This document shows, one piece after another, positions 17,465-26,831 of a stretch of 64,000 bases of DNA. Positions within the stretch are counted from its first letter, which is position 1. The number at the start of each line of letters is the position of its first letter. Position numbers and translations under genes: made by a program. This stretch comes from Clostridium sp. cel8 (lineage in GTDB: Bacteria; Bacillota; Clostridia; Clostridiales; Clostridiaceae). The notes under the pieces are model-generated. The model was not told where the DNA came from, searched no databases, and worked only from the letters and a program-made list of their open reading frames with translations. The stretch lies in the NCBI RefSeq assembly GCF_014050525.1, contig NZ_JACGAG010000002.1, forward strand, positions 186,001 through 250,000. Direction: 5' to 3'.

Positions 17465-20400
17465 TTAAGCCAAATATTCCTTCATTGATCTATAATCCAC
17501 CTTTTCATTGTTTTTTTCTATTTCAATACAATATCTATAAACCTCTGCAGTATCAAGACAAGTAAATAAAATAATATCATGCAAAAGAGCTGCTTGTCTT
17601 AATTTAAATCCATAAGTTCCACTTTCATAACCTACTGTTACTGTATTTATAACAATATCTATCTCTTTATTCTTTAATTTATCTATAGCATCCTTTATAT
17701 TTATTTTATAACAATTTACACCATTATTCAATAGGAATTCATATGTTCCTTTAGATGCATAAATGTTAAATCCAAGTTGTTCATACTTTTTAACTATAGA
17801 ACATGCTTCCTCTTTATCTCTATCATTTACTGAAACATACAAGTTACCCTTTTTATATATATTCATTCCGGCTGCTTTAAATGCCTTATATATAGCTTTC
17901 TTTCTGTCAAAATCTACTCCTAATACCTCTCCTGTTGACTTCATTTCAGGTCCTAGAACCGGATCAACTCCTGGAAGTTTCTTATTTGAAAATACAGGCA
18001 TTTTTACTGCATTCATTTTGCTATATTTGTACATATCCTGTTTATATCCAAAATCTTTTATATTTTTTCCAAGCATTACTTCTACAGCTAATTTTACCAT
18101 AGGTACATCTGTAACTTTACTTAATATAGGTACAGTTCTAGAAGCTCTAGGATTTACTTCTATTACATATACTTTTTCTCCATCGAAAGCATACTGTACA
18201 TTCAAAAGTCCTACTACATTCAATGCCTTTGCTATTTTGGCTGTATATTCTTCTATTTTTTCAAGCACATCCTCTGACAAATTAAAGGATGGATATATTG
18301 CTATACTATCACCTGAGTGAACTCCTGTTCTTTCTACATGTTCCATTATACCTGGAATTATTATATCCCTGCCGTCTGAAATGGCATCCACTTCTATTTC
18401 TCTTCCAACTATATACTTATCTACAAGAACAGGATATTCCTTTGATAAATTTACTGCCTCTTTCAAGTACTTAGAAAGTTCATCTTCGTTATAAACTACC
18501 TTCATTGCCCTACCTCCTATTACATAGGAAGGCCTTACAATTACAGGATAACCTATTTTTTCAACTAGTGCATTTGCCTCTTCAAGACTTGTTACAGATC
18601 CACCTATAGGTGAACTTATATTTAATTTTTCAAGAAGTACTCTAAATTTTTCTCTATCTTCAGCTAAATCTATGGATTCAAATGAAGTTCCAAGAATTTT
18701 AACTTTTCTATCATTTAATTTTTTAGCAAGATTAAGTGCAGTCTGACCTCCAAATTGTACTATTACACCATCTACTTCTTCCTCATTTATAACATTCATT
18801 ACATCATCTATATAAAGAGGATCAAAATAAAGTTTATCTGAAGTATCAAAATCAGTACTTACTGTTTCTGGGTTATTATTTATAATAATTGCTTCAAGTC
18901 CAGCATCTTTTATTGCCCAAACTCCATTTACACAACAATAATCAAATTCTATTCCCTGCCCAATTCTTATAGGTCCGGAACCAATAACTAATATCTTTTT
19001 ATTATTTGAAATTGCATTGTCACTTTCTAAATCATAGCATGAATAATAATAAGATGTTTTAGCTTCAAATTCTCCGCTACAAGTATCAACCATTTTATAA
19101 ACTGATTTTATACCATTTATCTCTCTAAGATTTCTTAAATCATCTAGTTTCATTCCTATTAATTTGCATATATATTCCTCTGTAAATCCCATCATCTCAG
19201 CCTGCTGTATAGTTTCTACATTTGGAACATTTTCTATTAATTTATTTTCCATATTAACTATATTCTCTATTCCATGTATAAACCACTTATCTATTTTAGT
19301 CATTTCATTAATTTTATCTACATCAATTCCCCTTCTTAAAGCTTCTGCAATGGCAAACAATCTTTCATCATCATGATCCATAATTTTTTTCAGTACGCTT
19401 TCTGTATCCATATCTTCAAACTTGTCAAGACTTAATCCTATTATCTTTCCCTCTAAACTTATTAAGGCTTTTAAAAGTGCACTTTCAAAATTTCTATCTA
19501 TTGCCATTACTTCTCCAGTAGCTTTCATTTGGGTTTGAAGAGTTCTATCTGCACTCTCAAATTTATCAAAAGGCCACTTAGGTATTTTCACTACACAATA
19601 ATCAAGAGCTGGTTCAAATAATGCACTGGAATTTCCTGTAACATAATTTTTAAGTTCATCTAAGGTATAACCAATTGCTATTTTAGCAGCTATTTTAGCT
19701 ATTGGATATCCTGCAGCTTTAGATGCTAAGGCACTTGATCTACTAACTCTCGGATTAACTTCTATAACCTTATAATTATTACTTTTTGGGTCAAGTGCAA
19801 ATTGTATATTACATCCACCTTCTATTTTTAAAGTTCTTATTATCTTAATGGCAGACCTTCTAAGCATCTGATATTCCCTATCTGTAAGTGTCTGAGAAGG
19901 TGCAACTACTATACTATCTCCTGTATGTATCCCAACAGGATCTATATTTTCCATATTGCAGACAACCATACAATTATCTTTTTTATCTCTCATTATTTCA
20001 TATTCTAGCTCTTTCCACCCAGATAGACTCTCCTCAAGAAGAATTTGAGTTATAGGACTTTCTTCAAGCCCATTTTTACATATATCAATATATTCATCAT
20101 AATTGTGGGCAATACCTCCTCCAGTACCACCTAAAGTATAGGCTGGCCTTATTATTATAGGAAGATTAACCTTATCTAAGAAATCTATACACTCTTTTAA
20201 GTTAGTAGCAATAGTTCCAAGTGCTATAGGCTCATTTATATTTTCCATTAAATTTTTAAAACTCTCTCTATCCTCTGCATTTTTAATTGACTCAACTTTT
20301 ATTCCAAGCAGTTCTACTTTATATTTTTTTAGTATACCAAGCTTGTACAATTTCATTGCAAGATTTAAAGCCGTTTGACCTCCAAAACCTGCAAGAATAC

Positions 20401-20653
20401 CGTCTGGCCTTTCCTTTTGAATTATCTTTTCTACAGCTTCTACTGTAATAGGCTCTATATAAGTCTTATCTGCAATATTTTTATCAGTCATTATAGTCGC
20501 TGGATTGCTATTTATAAGGACTGTTTCTATTCCCTCACTTCTAATTGCTTCACAAGCTTGTGTACCTGAATAATCAAATTCCGCAGCTTGACCTATTATT
20601 ATAGGACCTGATCCTATAATTAAAATCTTTTTCAAGCCTTTTTTTAATGGCAT
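17465..20653 (-). CDS. carB: Carbamoyl phosphate synthase large subunit
   Basis: Synthesises carbamoyl phosphate from bicarbonate, ATP and ammonia delivered by CarA. I place the start at the ATG ending 20653 (MPLKKGLKKI), with GAGGAG ten bases upstream; the GTG at 20671 overlaps that site. The 1062-residue product has the standard length and two ATP-grasp halves. The halves start at IIGSGPIIIGQAAEFDYSG and VIGSGPIRIGQGIEFDYC and contain RPAYTLGGTGGG and RPSYVIGGRAM. A C-terminal MGS-like allosteric domain follows (about residues 930-1062). It is the third gene of argF-carA-carB, so citrulline/arginine synthesis and pyrimidine synthesis both draw on it. Confidence 0.97.
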   Translation of the reverse strand: MPLKKGLKKILIIGSGPIIIGQAAEFDYSGTQACEAIRSEGIETVLINSNPATIMTDKNIADKTYIEPITVEAVEKIIQKERPDGILAGFGGQTALNLAMKLYKLGILKKYKVELLGIKVESIKNAEDRESFKNLMENINEPIALGTIATNLKECIDFLDKVNLPIIIRPAYTLGGTGGGIAHNYDEYIDICKNGLEESPITQILLEESLSGWKELEYEIMRDKKDNCMVVCNMENIDPVGIHTGDSIVVAPSQTLTDREYQMLRRSAIKIIRTLKIEGGCNIQFALDPKSNNYKVIEVNPRVSRSSALASKAAGYPIAKIAAKIAIGYTLDELKNYVTGNSSALFEPALDYCVVKIPKWPFDKFESADRTLQTQMKATGEVMAIDRNFESALLKALISLEGKIIGLSLDKFEDMDTESVLKKIMDHDDERLFAIAEALRRGIDVDKINEMTKIDKWFIHGIENIVNMENKLIENVPNVETIQQAEMMGFTEEYICKLIGMKLDDLRNLREINGIKSVYKMVDTCSGEFEAKTSYYYSCYDLESDNAISNNKKILVIGSGPIRIGQGIEFDYCCVNGVWAIKDAGLEAIIINNNPETVSTDFDTSDKLYFDPLYIDDVMNVINEEEVDGVIVQFGGQTALNLAKKLNDRKVKILGTSFESIDLAEDREKFRVLLEKLNISSPIGGSVTSLEEANALVEKIGYPVIVRPSYVIGGRAMKVVYNEDELSKYLKEAVNLSKEYPVLVDKYIVGREIEVDAISDGRDIIIPGIMEHVERTGVHSGDSIAIYPSFNLSEDVLEKIEEYTAKIAKALNVVGLLNVQYAFDGEKVYVIEVNPRASRTVPILSKVTDVPMVKLAVEVMLGKNIKDFGYKQDMYKYSKMNAVKMPVFSNKKLPGVDPVLGPEMKSTGEVLGVDFDRKKAIYKAFKAAGMNIYKKGNLYVSVNDRDKEEACSIVKKYEQLGFNIYASKGTYEFLLNNGVNCYKINIKDAIDKLKNKEIDIVINTVTVGYESGTYGFKLRQAALLHDIILFTCLDTAEVYRYCIEIEKNNEKVDYRSMKEYLA

Positions 20654-20671
20654 TTTATCACTTCTCCTCAC

Positions 20672-21742
20672 TTATTTTAATAAAGTCATAAATTTTAAAA
20701 ATTTATCAAATAAATATGATGTATCCGTAGGTCCTGGTGACCCTTCAGGATGAAATTGCACTGAAAATACAGGAAGCTTTTTATGTTTTATTCCTTCTAC
20801 AGTGTTGTCATTTAAATTTATATGAGTTACAACAATTTCATTTTTATTCAAGCTATTTTCTCTAACTGCATATCCGTGATTTTGAGAAGTTATATAAGCC
20901 TTATCTCTGTCCACGTCATACACACCATGATTTCCACCTCTATGCCCAAATTTCATTTTGTAAGTATCCCCACCAAATGCAAGACTCATGAGCTGATGTC
21001 CAAGGCATATTCCAAAAACCGGTATATTAGAAGTTACAATCTTTTTTATAGTTGGCATTATATCCTTCATATCTTTTGGATCTCCTGGACCATTCGATAA
21101 TATTATTCCGTCGGGATTGATTTTCATTATCTTATCATAAGAAGCATTATATGGGAAAATAGTTATATCACACTTTCTATCCACTAAATTTCTTATTATA
21201 TCTTTTTTTGATCCAAAATCAATTAATGCAACTTTAAATCCAACTCCATCTATATGTTTTATTTCCTTTGTACTAACCTGTTCAACTAAATTGCTATAAT
21301 TATATGAATTTAGAATTTTCCTTATTTCATATATAGATTCATTTTCACTACAAATTACACATTTCATTGTACCTTTCGATCTTATTTTCTTTGTTATACT
21401 TCTAGTATCAACACCGCATATTCCAACTACTTCATTTTCAATTAAAAAATTTTCAAAACTATTTTCACTTAAATAGTGTGAAGTATCATTATATCTATTT
21501 TTTACTACAATTCCCTTTGCCTGAATTTCATCAGATTGACTTACTTTATAATTTATTCCATAGTTACCTATATAGGGATAGCACATATTTATTATTTGTC
21601 CCCTATACGAGGGATCTGTAAGTATTTCCTGATATCCTGTCATTGAAGTATTAAATACTAATTCACCTACAGTTATACCTTTTTTACCTATGGCTTTTCC
21701 CATAAATACAGTTCCATCTTCTAAATACAAAATAGAATTCAT
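20672..21742 (-). CDS. carA: Carbamoyl phosphate synthase small (glutaminase) subunit
   Basis: Class-I glutamine amidotransferase subunit providing ammonia to CarB. The start is the ATG ending 21742 (MNSILYLEDGTVF), with AGAGGG seven bases upstream; a start at 21769 would overlap argF. The 356-residue protein has the N-terminal CarA domain (GELVFNTSMTGYQEILTDP) and the glutaminase domain with nucleophile Cys in FGICLGHQLM and the His/Glu pair in SVQFHPEGSPGP. It starts 14 nt after argF ends and stops 18 nt before the carB start. Confidence 0.97.
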   Translation of the reverse strand: MNSILYLEDGTVFMGKAIGKKGITVGELVFNTSMTGYQEILTDPSYRGQIINMCYPYIGNYGINYKVSQSDEIQAKGIVVKNRYNDTSHYLSENSFENFLIENEVVGICGVDTRSITKKIRSKGTMKCVICSENESIYEIRKILNSYNYSNLVEQVSTKEIKHIDGVGFKVALIDFGSKKDIIRNLVDRKCDITIFPYNASYDKIMKINPDGIILSNGPGDPKDMKDIMPTIKKIVTSNIPVFGICLGHQLMSLAFGGDTYKMKFGHRGGNHGVYDVDRDKAYITSQNHGYAVRENSLNKNEIVVTHINLNDNTVEGIKHKKLPVFSVQFHPEGSPGPTDTSYLFDKFLKFMTLLK

Positions 21743-21756
21743 ATTATACCCTCTTT

Positions 21757-22761
21757 CTAAATATCGCAATTTCCAAGAGTTGCAACCATTACAGCTTTTA
21801 TAGTGTGTAGTCTATTTTCAGCTTCTGAAAACACTATAGAATTTTCACTTTCAAACACTTCATCTGTTACTTCAATAGAATCAAGCCCAAATTTATCATA
21901 TATTTCTTTTCCAATAGTAGTATTTAAATCATGAAAAGAAGGAAGACAGTGCATGAATTTCACTTCAGCATTTTCAGTCATATTCAGTAATTTTTTATTT
22001 ACTTGGTATGGAAGTAACATATTTATTCTACTTTTCCATAACTCTTCAGGTTCTCCCATAGATAGCCATACATCTGTATATACTACATCTGCACCTTTAA
22101 TATTTTCAGCTATGTTATCACTTATAACTATACTTCCTCCAGATTTATCAGCTTCACCCTTACAGTAGCTGATGGCATCCTTACTTGGAAACAACTTCTT
22201 TGGTGTAATTATTTTAAATTTCATTCCTACTTTTGAAGCACCTATCATAAGTGCATTTGCCACATTATTTCTCCCATCACCTATATACACAAAATTAACC
22301 TTATCAAGAGGCTTTTTAACATTCTCTTGAATAGTAAGAAAATCTGCAAGAACTTGAGTTGGATGATCTTCATCTGTAAGCCCATTCCATACAGGAACTT
22401 TTGAGTATTTTGCAAGTATATCAACATTTTTTTGTGAAAATCCTCTATATTCTATTCCATCAAACATTCTACCAAGCACTCTAGCAGTATCTTTTAAAGA
22501 TTCACCTGTTCCAATATGACTCTGAGAGGAATTTATATATGTTACATTTGCTCCCATATCATGTGCACTTACTTCAAAAGCACATCTAGTTCTCAAAGAT
22601 TCTTTTTCAAATATGAGTGCAATATTTTTATTTTCCAATCTCTTTTTTTGATTGGAGTTATATTTTTCTTCTTTCAATTTAGAAGCTAACTCTAGGAGAA
22701 AATTTATCTCATCTAGACTATAATCCTTAAGTGTTAAAAAACTCTTTCCCTTTAAATTCAT
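21757..22761 (-). CDS. argF: Ornithine carbamoyltransferase
   Basis: Converts ornithine and carbamoyl phosphate to citrulline. The start is the ATG ending 22761 ([15 protein letters not shown]), preceded by AGGAGG; the ATT/ATG-like residues upstream lack a site. The 334-residue protein carries the carbamoyl-phosphate loop [19 protein letters not shown], the ornithine loop DVWLSMGE and HCLPSFHD. Being first in argF-carA-carB, it can serve arginine synthesis or, run in reverse, arginine deiminase-type catabolism; co-transcription with carAB favours synthesis. No argI/arcA neighbour is present. Confidence 0.95.
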   Translation of the reverse strand: MNLKGKSFLTLKDYSLDEINFLLELASKLKEEKYNSNQKKRLENKNIALIFEKESLRTRCAFEVSAHDMGANVTYINSSQSHIGTGESLKDTARVLGRMFDGIEYRGFSQKNVDILAKYSKVPVWNGLTDEDHPTQVLADFLTIQENVKKPLDKVNFVYIGDGRNNVANALMIGASKVGMKFKIITPKKLFPSKDAISYCKGEADKSGGSIVISDNIAENIKGADVVYTDVWLSMGEPEELWKSRINMLLPYQVNKKLLNMTENAEVKFMHCLPSFHDLNTTIGKEIYDKFGLDSIEVTDEVFESENSIVFSEAENRLHTIKAVMVATLGNCDI

Positions 22762-22830
22762 AATATTAATCCTCCTAAACAATAATTTCTACTTTAAATT
22801 TAAATAAACCGAGCTAATATTTTTCTTATA

Positions 22831-22859
22831 ATTATACATTTATATTTATAAAAATGCAA
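22831..22859 (-). promoter_or_regulatory. Sigma-A promoter of argF-carAB, possible ArgR site
   Basis: On the minus strand TTGCAT and TATAAT are separated by exactly 17 nt, about 70 nt before argF. The interval and flanks contain TGCATTTTTATAAATA and AATGTATAATTATAAG, which resemble ARG boxes, so ArgR control is plausible but not established. Confidence 0.6.
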
Positions 22860-22967
22860 TATAATATTAAAATACTTTTTTTATTTTATGTTTATTAACT
22901 CTAGTATATATCTTAATTAATATAAAAATACCTATATATTTCAATTCTAATTAAGGGTAATTTTTCA

Positions 22968-23005
22968 GTATATTAATTAATATTTTGGTATATTAATTAA
23001 TATAC
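22968..23005. promoter_or_regulatory. Tandem palindromes upstream of the enoate-reductase-like gene
   Basis: GTATATTAATTAATAT at 22968-22983 is repeated 20 bp later as the perfect 18-bp palindrome GTATATTAATTAATATAC at 22988-23005. Two dyads about two helical turns apart, 40 nt upstream of a good promoter, form a typical operator or activator layout. The cognate regulator is unknown. Confidence 0.6.
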
Positions 23006-23044
23006 TTGTAATAAAATTCCTTTAATAAAATTTTATACATACAC

Positions 23045-23073
23045 TTGATAAATATATAACAAATATATATAAT
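23045..23073 (+). promoter_or_regulatory. Sigma-A promoter of the enoate-reductase-like gene
   Basis: TTGATA and TATAAT are separated by 17 nt and lie about 54 nt before the ATG at 23127. Confidence 0.65.
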
Positions 23074-23126
23074 ATATTTGTAAACATTTACTATAAATAA
23101 CCTTATATATAAGGAGGTATATATAA

Positions 23127-25130
23127 ATGAAAAGTAGTTCTCTATTTCAGCCCATAAAAATAGGTAGTATTGAAGTAAAAAATAAAATATCAATGGCACC
23201 TATGGGGGCATTTGGCCTTGTGGATAGCGATAGTTGCTATAATCAGCGAGCAATCGATTATTATGTGGAAAGAGCAAAAGGTGGAGTTGGACTTATAATA
23301 ACAAGTATTACAAAAGTTGAAAATGAATTAGATCAAGTTGTACCTGGTATAATTCCTATAACATCAATAAATCCTGGAAGGTTTATAATGACATCATCTG
23401 AAATGACTGAAAGAGTTCATGCCTATGGTGCTAAAATATTTTTACAATTGACAATGGGATTTGGTAGAAGTGGTGCGCCAGGTGTACTTTTAACATCTCA
23501 ACCTGTTTCTGCATCAGCTGTACCAAATTACTGGGATCCAACAGTTACCTGTCGTGAACTTACAACATCAGAAGTTGAATGGATAGTTTCAAAATTTGCT
23601 GAATCAGCATGTATTGCTAAAAAAGCAGGCTTTGATGGAGTAGAAATACACGCTGTACATGAAGGCTATTTACTTGATCAATTTACTCTTTCAATATTTA
23701 ACAGGAGAACAGATAAATATGGTGGAGATTTAAGAGGTAGACTACAACTTCCTATAGAAATAGTTCAAGCTATAAAAGCTGCTGCTGGAAATGAATTCCC
23801 TGTTGGTCTTAGATACAGTGTTAAAAGTTGTATAAAAGACTGGAGGCAAGGTGGACTTCCAGATGAAGAATATATAGAAAAAGGTCGTGATCTCAAAGAA
23901 GGTATTGAAGCTGCAAAGATTTTAGAAGCTGCAGGATATGATGAATTAAACACAGACCTTGGAACATATGATGCATGGTATTGGTCACATCCACCTCTTT
24001 ATCAAAAGGATGGACTCTATCTTCCATACACTAAAGAACTTAAGAAGGCTGTTAAAATTCCTGTTATAGTTGCTGGTAAACTAGGTATGCCAGACATAGC
24101 AGAAAAAGCTCTTGAAAGTGGTTCTGCAGATATGATAGGCCTTGGAAGACCACTCCTTACAGATCCATATTGGCCTAAAAAAGTTGTTTCAAATCAAATC
24201 AAAAGAATACGTCCTTGTATAGGATGTCATACAGGATGCTTAGGAAGAGGATTTGAAGGAAAGCCACTAAGCTGTGCAGTAAATCCTTCAAGTGGTAGAG
24301 AAAGACTATACGAAATAAAACCTGCATTAAAACCAAAAAATATAATGGTTGTAGGTGGTGGAATAGCTGGAATGGAAGCTGCAAGAGTAGCTGCTCTTAG
24401 AGGTCATAAAGTTACAATTTATGAGAAAAGTAATGAACTTGGTGGTGTAATAATTCCAGGATCTGTTCCAGATTTTAAAGTTGATGATAAACGACTTTTA
24501 TCTTGGTATAGAAATGAGATGAAAGAACTTAATATTAATATAGAATTAAATACAACGGTTACCGAAGACATTGTAAATGAGAAAAAACCTGATACTGTAA
24601 TTATTGCAACAGGTGGAAATGAGATTACTTTAAAAGTTCCTGGCATGGAAAAATCAAATGTTTTAAGTGCCATAGACGTCTTAAATGACAGTAGTAAAGC
24701 CGGTAATGACGTTATAATTGTAGGTGGAGGTCTTGTTGGATGTGAAACTGCACTCTATCTTTCAAAACAAGGTAAAAATGTAAAAATAGTTGAAGCAAAA
24801 GATGAAATTTTGAACTCTGGGAAACCTATCCCTCATATGAATAAAATTATGCTTATAGATCTTTTAAATAAACATAATATAAAATCATTTACAAATAGTT
24901 CTCTTATTGAAGTGACTGAAAAAGGTGCTATACTTATAAATGATAAATTCAAAAAACAAGAAATACCTGGAGATACTATAGTAATTTCAATTGGTTCAAA
25001 ACCAAATAAAGACTTATATAATAAGCTTTATGGAAAAGTTGAAGACATTTATATAGTAGGTGACGCTTATAAAACAGGAAACATAATGGAAGCAATTTGG
25101 AGTGGAAATGAAATAGGTTTGAATTGTTAA
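23127..25130 (+). CDS. Enoate reductase / 2,4-dienoyl-CoA reductase family flavoenzyme
   Basis: A 667-residue NADH-dependent reductase of activated C=C bonds. Domains in order: an Old-Yellow-Enzyme FMN barrel (residues 1-365, with MAPMGAFG, VEIHAVHEGYLLDQF and GLGRPLLTDP), a 4Fe-4S site with cysteines in CIGCHTGCLGRG and SCAVNP, and a C-terminal FAD/NADH module with two dinucleotide-binding folds, VVGGGIAGMEAARVA and IVGGGLVGCETALYL. The length and arrangement fit clostridial 2-enoate and cinnamate reductases and bile-acid dienoyl reductases; the substrate cannot be chosen from sequence. AAGGAGG precedes the ATG. It is a single-gene unit with its own promoter, tandem palindromes and terminator. 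Confidence 0.9.
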   Translation: MKSSSLFQPIKIGSIEVKNKISMAPMGAFGLVDSDSCYNQRAIDYYVERAKGGVGLIITSITKVENELDQVVPGIIPITSINPGRFIMTSSEMTERVHAYGAKIFLQLTMGFGRSGAPGVLLTSQPVSASAVPNYWDPTVTCRELTTSEVEWIVSKFAESACIAKKAGFDGVEIHAVHEGYLLDQFTLSIFNRRTDKYGGDLRGRLQLPIEIVQAIKAAAGNEFPVGLRYSVKSCIKDWRQGGLPDEEYIEKGRDLKEGIEAAKILEAAGYDELNTDLGTYDAWYWSHPPLYQKDGLYLPYTKELKKAVKIPVIVAGKLGMPDIAEKALESGSADMIGLGRPLLTDPYWPKKVVSNQIKRIRPCIGCHTGCLGRGFEGKPLSCAVNPSSGRERLYEIKPALKPKNIMVVGGGIAGMEAARVAALRGHKVTIYEKSNELGGVIIPGSVPDFKVDDKRLLSWYRNEMKELNINIELNTTVTEDIVNEKKPDTVIIATGGNEITLKVPGMEKSNVLSAIDVLNDSSKAGNDVIIVGGGLVGCETALYLSKQGKNVKIVEAKDEILNSGKPIPHMNKIMLIDLLNKHNIKSFTNSSLIEVTEKGAILINDKFKKQEIPGDTIVISIGSKPNKDLYNKLYGKVEDIYIVGDAYKTGNIMEAIWSGNEIGLNC

Positions 25131-25142
25131 TAGATATAATTT

Positions 25143-25181
25143 AGGATGTTGCACTAATTTTTAGTGCAACATCCTTATTTT
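25143..25181. terminator. Bidirectional terminator; hairpin family copy
   Basis: A perfect 15-bp stem, AGGATGTTGCACTAA with TTAGTGCAACATCCT, around a TTT loop, followed by TATTTTT on the plus strand. It separates the convergent reductase and potC genes. The core CACTAATTTTTAGTGC is identical to that in the hairpin at 57368-57395. Confidence 0.9.
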
Positions 25182-25969
25182 TCAGAATTTCTTTCAATAA
25201 GTTTATAAGTAACCATAATTAATACAGTAGTTAAAATCATAATTGTACATAGTGCATTTACATCAGGAGATACTCCTTTTCTAACCATACCAAAAATCTT
25301 AATTGGCAGTGTCATGTCATCTGGTCCTGATGTAAAAAAGCTAACTACTACATCATCTAGTGACATTGTAAGTGCAAGCATAGCACCAGATGCTACTCCA
25401 GGTGCAATAATAGGTAATGTAACTCTCTTAAAGGTTCTGAATTGATTAGCTCCTAAATCCATACTAGCTTCCTCAATTGACATATCATATCCAGAAAGTC
25501 TAGCGCGTACAGTAATTATTACAAATGGTATACAAAATGTGACATGTGCTATAATAAGTGTTAACAGTCCCATAGGTATTTTTAAAGCTGTAAAAAATGC
25601 TAATAGAGATATTCCTAAAACAATTTCTGGTATAACTATAGGGATATAAAGTAAAGAATCCACCACTGATTTCCCTCTAAATTTAAATTTAAACATTCCA
25701 AATGCAGAAATTGTTCCAATGAACACAGATAAACCAGTGCTTGCAACTGCAACAATTAAAGTTGTCTTAAATGCATCCATTAACTCTGTATTGTCAAACA
25801 TTCTAGCATACCAAGATAGCGTAAATCCCTCAAATTTAATATTCATTTCAGAAGTATTAAATGAAAATATTATAACTATCAATATAGGTAAATATAAAAA
25901 AATGTATATAAGGCAGGCATAAATTATAGATACCGCATTTAATTGTTTTTTTTCTCTGTTCTTTTTCAT
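25175..25969 (-). CDS. potC: Spermidine/putrescine ABC transporter permease PotC
   Basis: One of the two membrane subunits of the polyamine importer. The 264-residue protein has six predicted transmembrane helices. Its EAA loop reads EEASMDLGANQFRTFKRVTLP, the segment that contacts the ATPase, given here as EEASMDLGAN plus FKRVTLPIIAPG. The pattern SLDDVVVSFFTSGP after the loop is characteristic of PotC/PotI. The start lies 10 nt after potB; the stop lies inside the shared terminator. Confidence 0.93.
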   Translation of the reverse strand: MKKNREKKQLNAVSIIYACLIYIFLYLPILIVIIFSFNTSEMNIKFEGFTLSWYARMFDNTELMDAFKTTLIVAVASTGLSVFIGTISAFGMFKFKFRGKSVVDSLLYIPIVIPEIVLGISLLAFFTALKIPMGLLTLIIAHVTFCIPFVIITVRARLSGYDMSIEEASMDLGANQFRTFKRVTLPIIAPGVASGAMLALTMSLDDVVVSFFTSGPDDMTLPIKIFGMVRKGVSPDVNALCTIMILTTVLIMVTYKLIERNSEK

Positions 25970-25979
25970 ATCTTACCTC

Positions 25980-26831
25980 CTATACCATATCTTCTACTTT
26001 GCCAATTTTACTATATAACTTAATTAAAACTATTGTAAGTACAATAAGTAATACAGATAACGCTGCACCTAGTGGCCAGTTTCTTGCAGATAAAAATTGA
26101 TTTTTTATCAAATTACCTATAAGTATATCTTTTCCCCCACCCATCATGTCGGATATAAAGAAGTATCCTAATGTTGGAATAAATACCTGTATAGAACCTG
26201 CAAATATTCCTGGCATAGTAAGTGGCAAAATAACTCTAAAAAATATGCGTATAGGACTTGCTCCAAGATCACTTGAAGCCTCAATTAATGATTTATCCAA
26301 TTTTTCTATAGATGCATATAGAGGGAGAACCATAAATGGAAAAAGTGTATATACCATACCAAGTAATACAGCACCACTTGTATATAACATTGTTAAAGGA
26401 TGATCTATAATTCCAACCTTCAACAATATAGTATTTATGATTCCTTCTGTTCTAAGTAAAGCATTCCATCCATAAGTTCTTATAAGTGAGTTAATCCAAA
26501 AAGGAAGCATTATAAGTGTCACAAGTATAGCCTTCATAGCTTTACTTGAATTACATATAATGTATGCAAAAGGGTATCCAAATATCAAACATATAATCGT
26601 TGTAATGAAAGCTATATAAATTGATCTTCCATAAATATTTACATAAAGTGGATTTAGCAAATCACTATAATTTTTAAGTGTAAATTTAGCTACTATACCT
26701 CCATATATTCCTTTTTCCATAAAGCTCATTATAAAAACATATGCCATTGGAATAAAAATAAATAAGGATATCCATAATATTGTAGGTCCAACTGTAATAG
26801 TTGTTGGTAAAATATTATTTTTCTTTCTCAT
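25980..26831 (-). CDS. potB: Spermidine/putrescine ABC transporter permease PotB
   Basis: The first membrane subunit of the polyamine importer, 283 residues with six helices. The EAA loop is EASSDLGASPIRIFF followed by VILPLTMPG, and the segment YGWNALLRTEGIIN is typical of PotB. Its ATG overlaps the end of potA by 4 nt, so translation is coupled. The order potD-potA-potB-potC puts the binding protein first, different from the common potABCD order. Confidence 0.93.
   Translation of the reverse strand: MRKKNNILPTTITVGPTILWISLFIFIPMAYVFIMSFMEKGIYGGIVAKFTLKNYSDLLNPLYVNIYGRSIYIAFITTIICLIFGYPFAYIICNSSKAMKAILVTLIMLPFWINSLIRTYGWNALLRTEGIINTILLKVGIIDHPLTMLYTSGAVLLGMVYTLFPFMVLPLYASIEKLDKSLIEASSDLGASPIRIFFRVILPLTMPGIFAGSIQVFIPTLGYFFISDMMGGGKDILIGNLIKNQFLSARNWPLGAALSVLLIVLTIVLIKLYSKIGKVEDMV

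Noticed and set aside
17763-18320. Plus-strand open frame of about 185 codons opposite carB
   Set aside because: It is a reverse-complement shadow of a well-conserved carB region.
22993-23199. Minus-strand open frame over the start of the enoate-reductase-like gene
   Set aside because: It is composed mainly of Y, I and F from AT-rich DNA and covers the promoter and palindromes.
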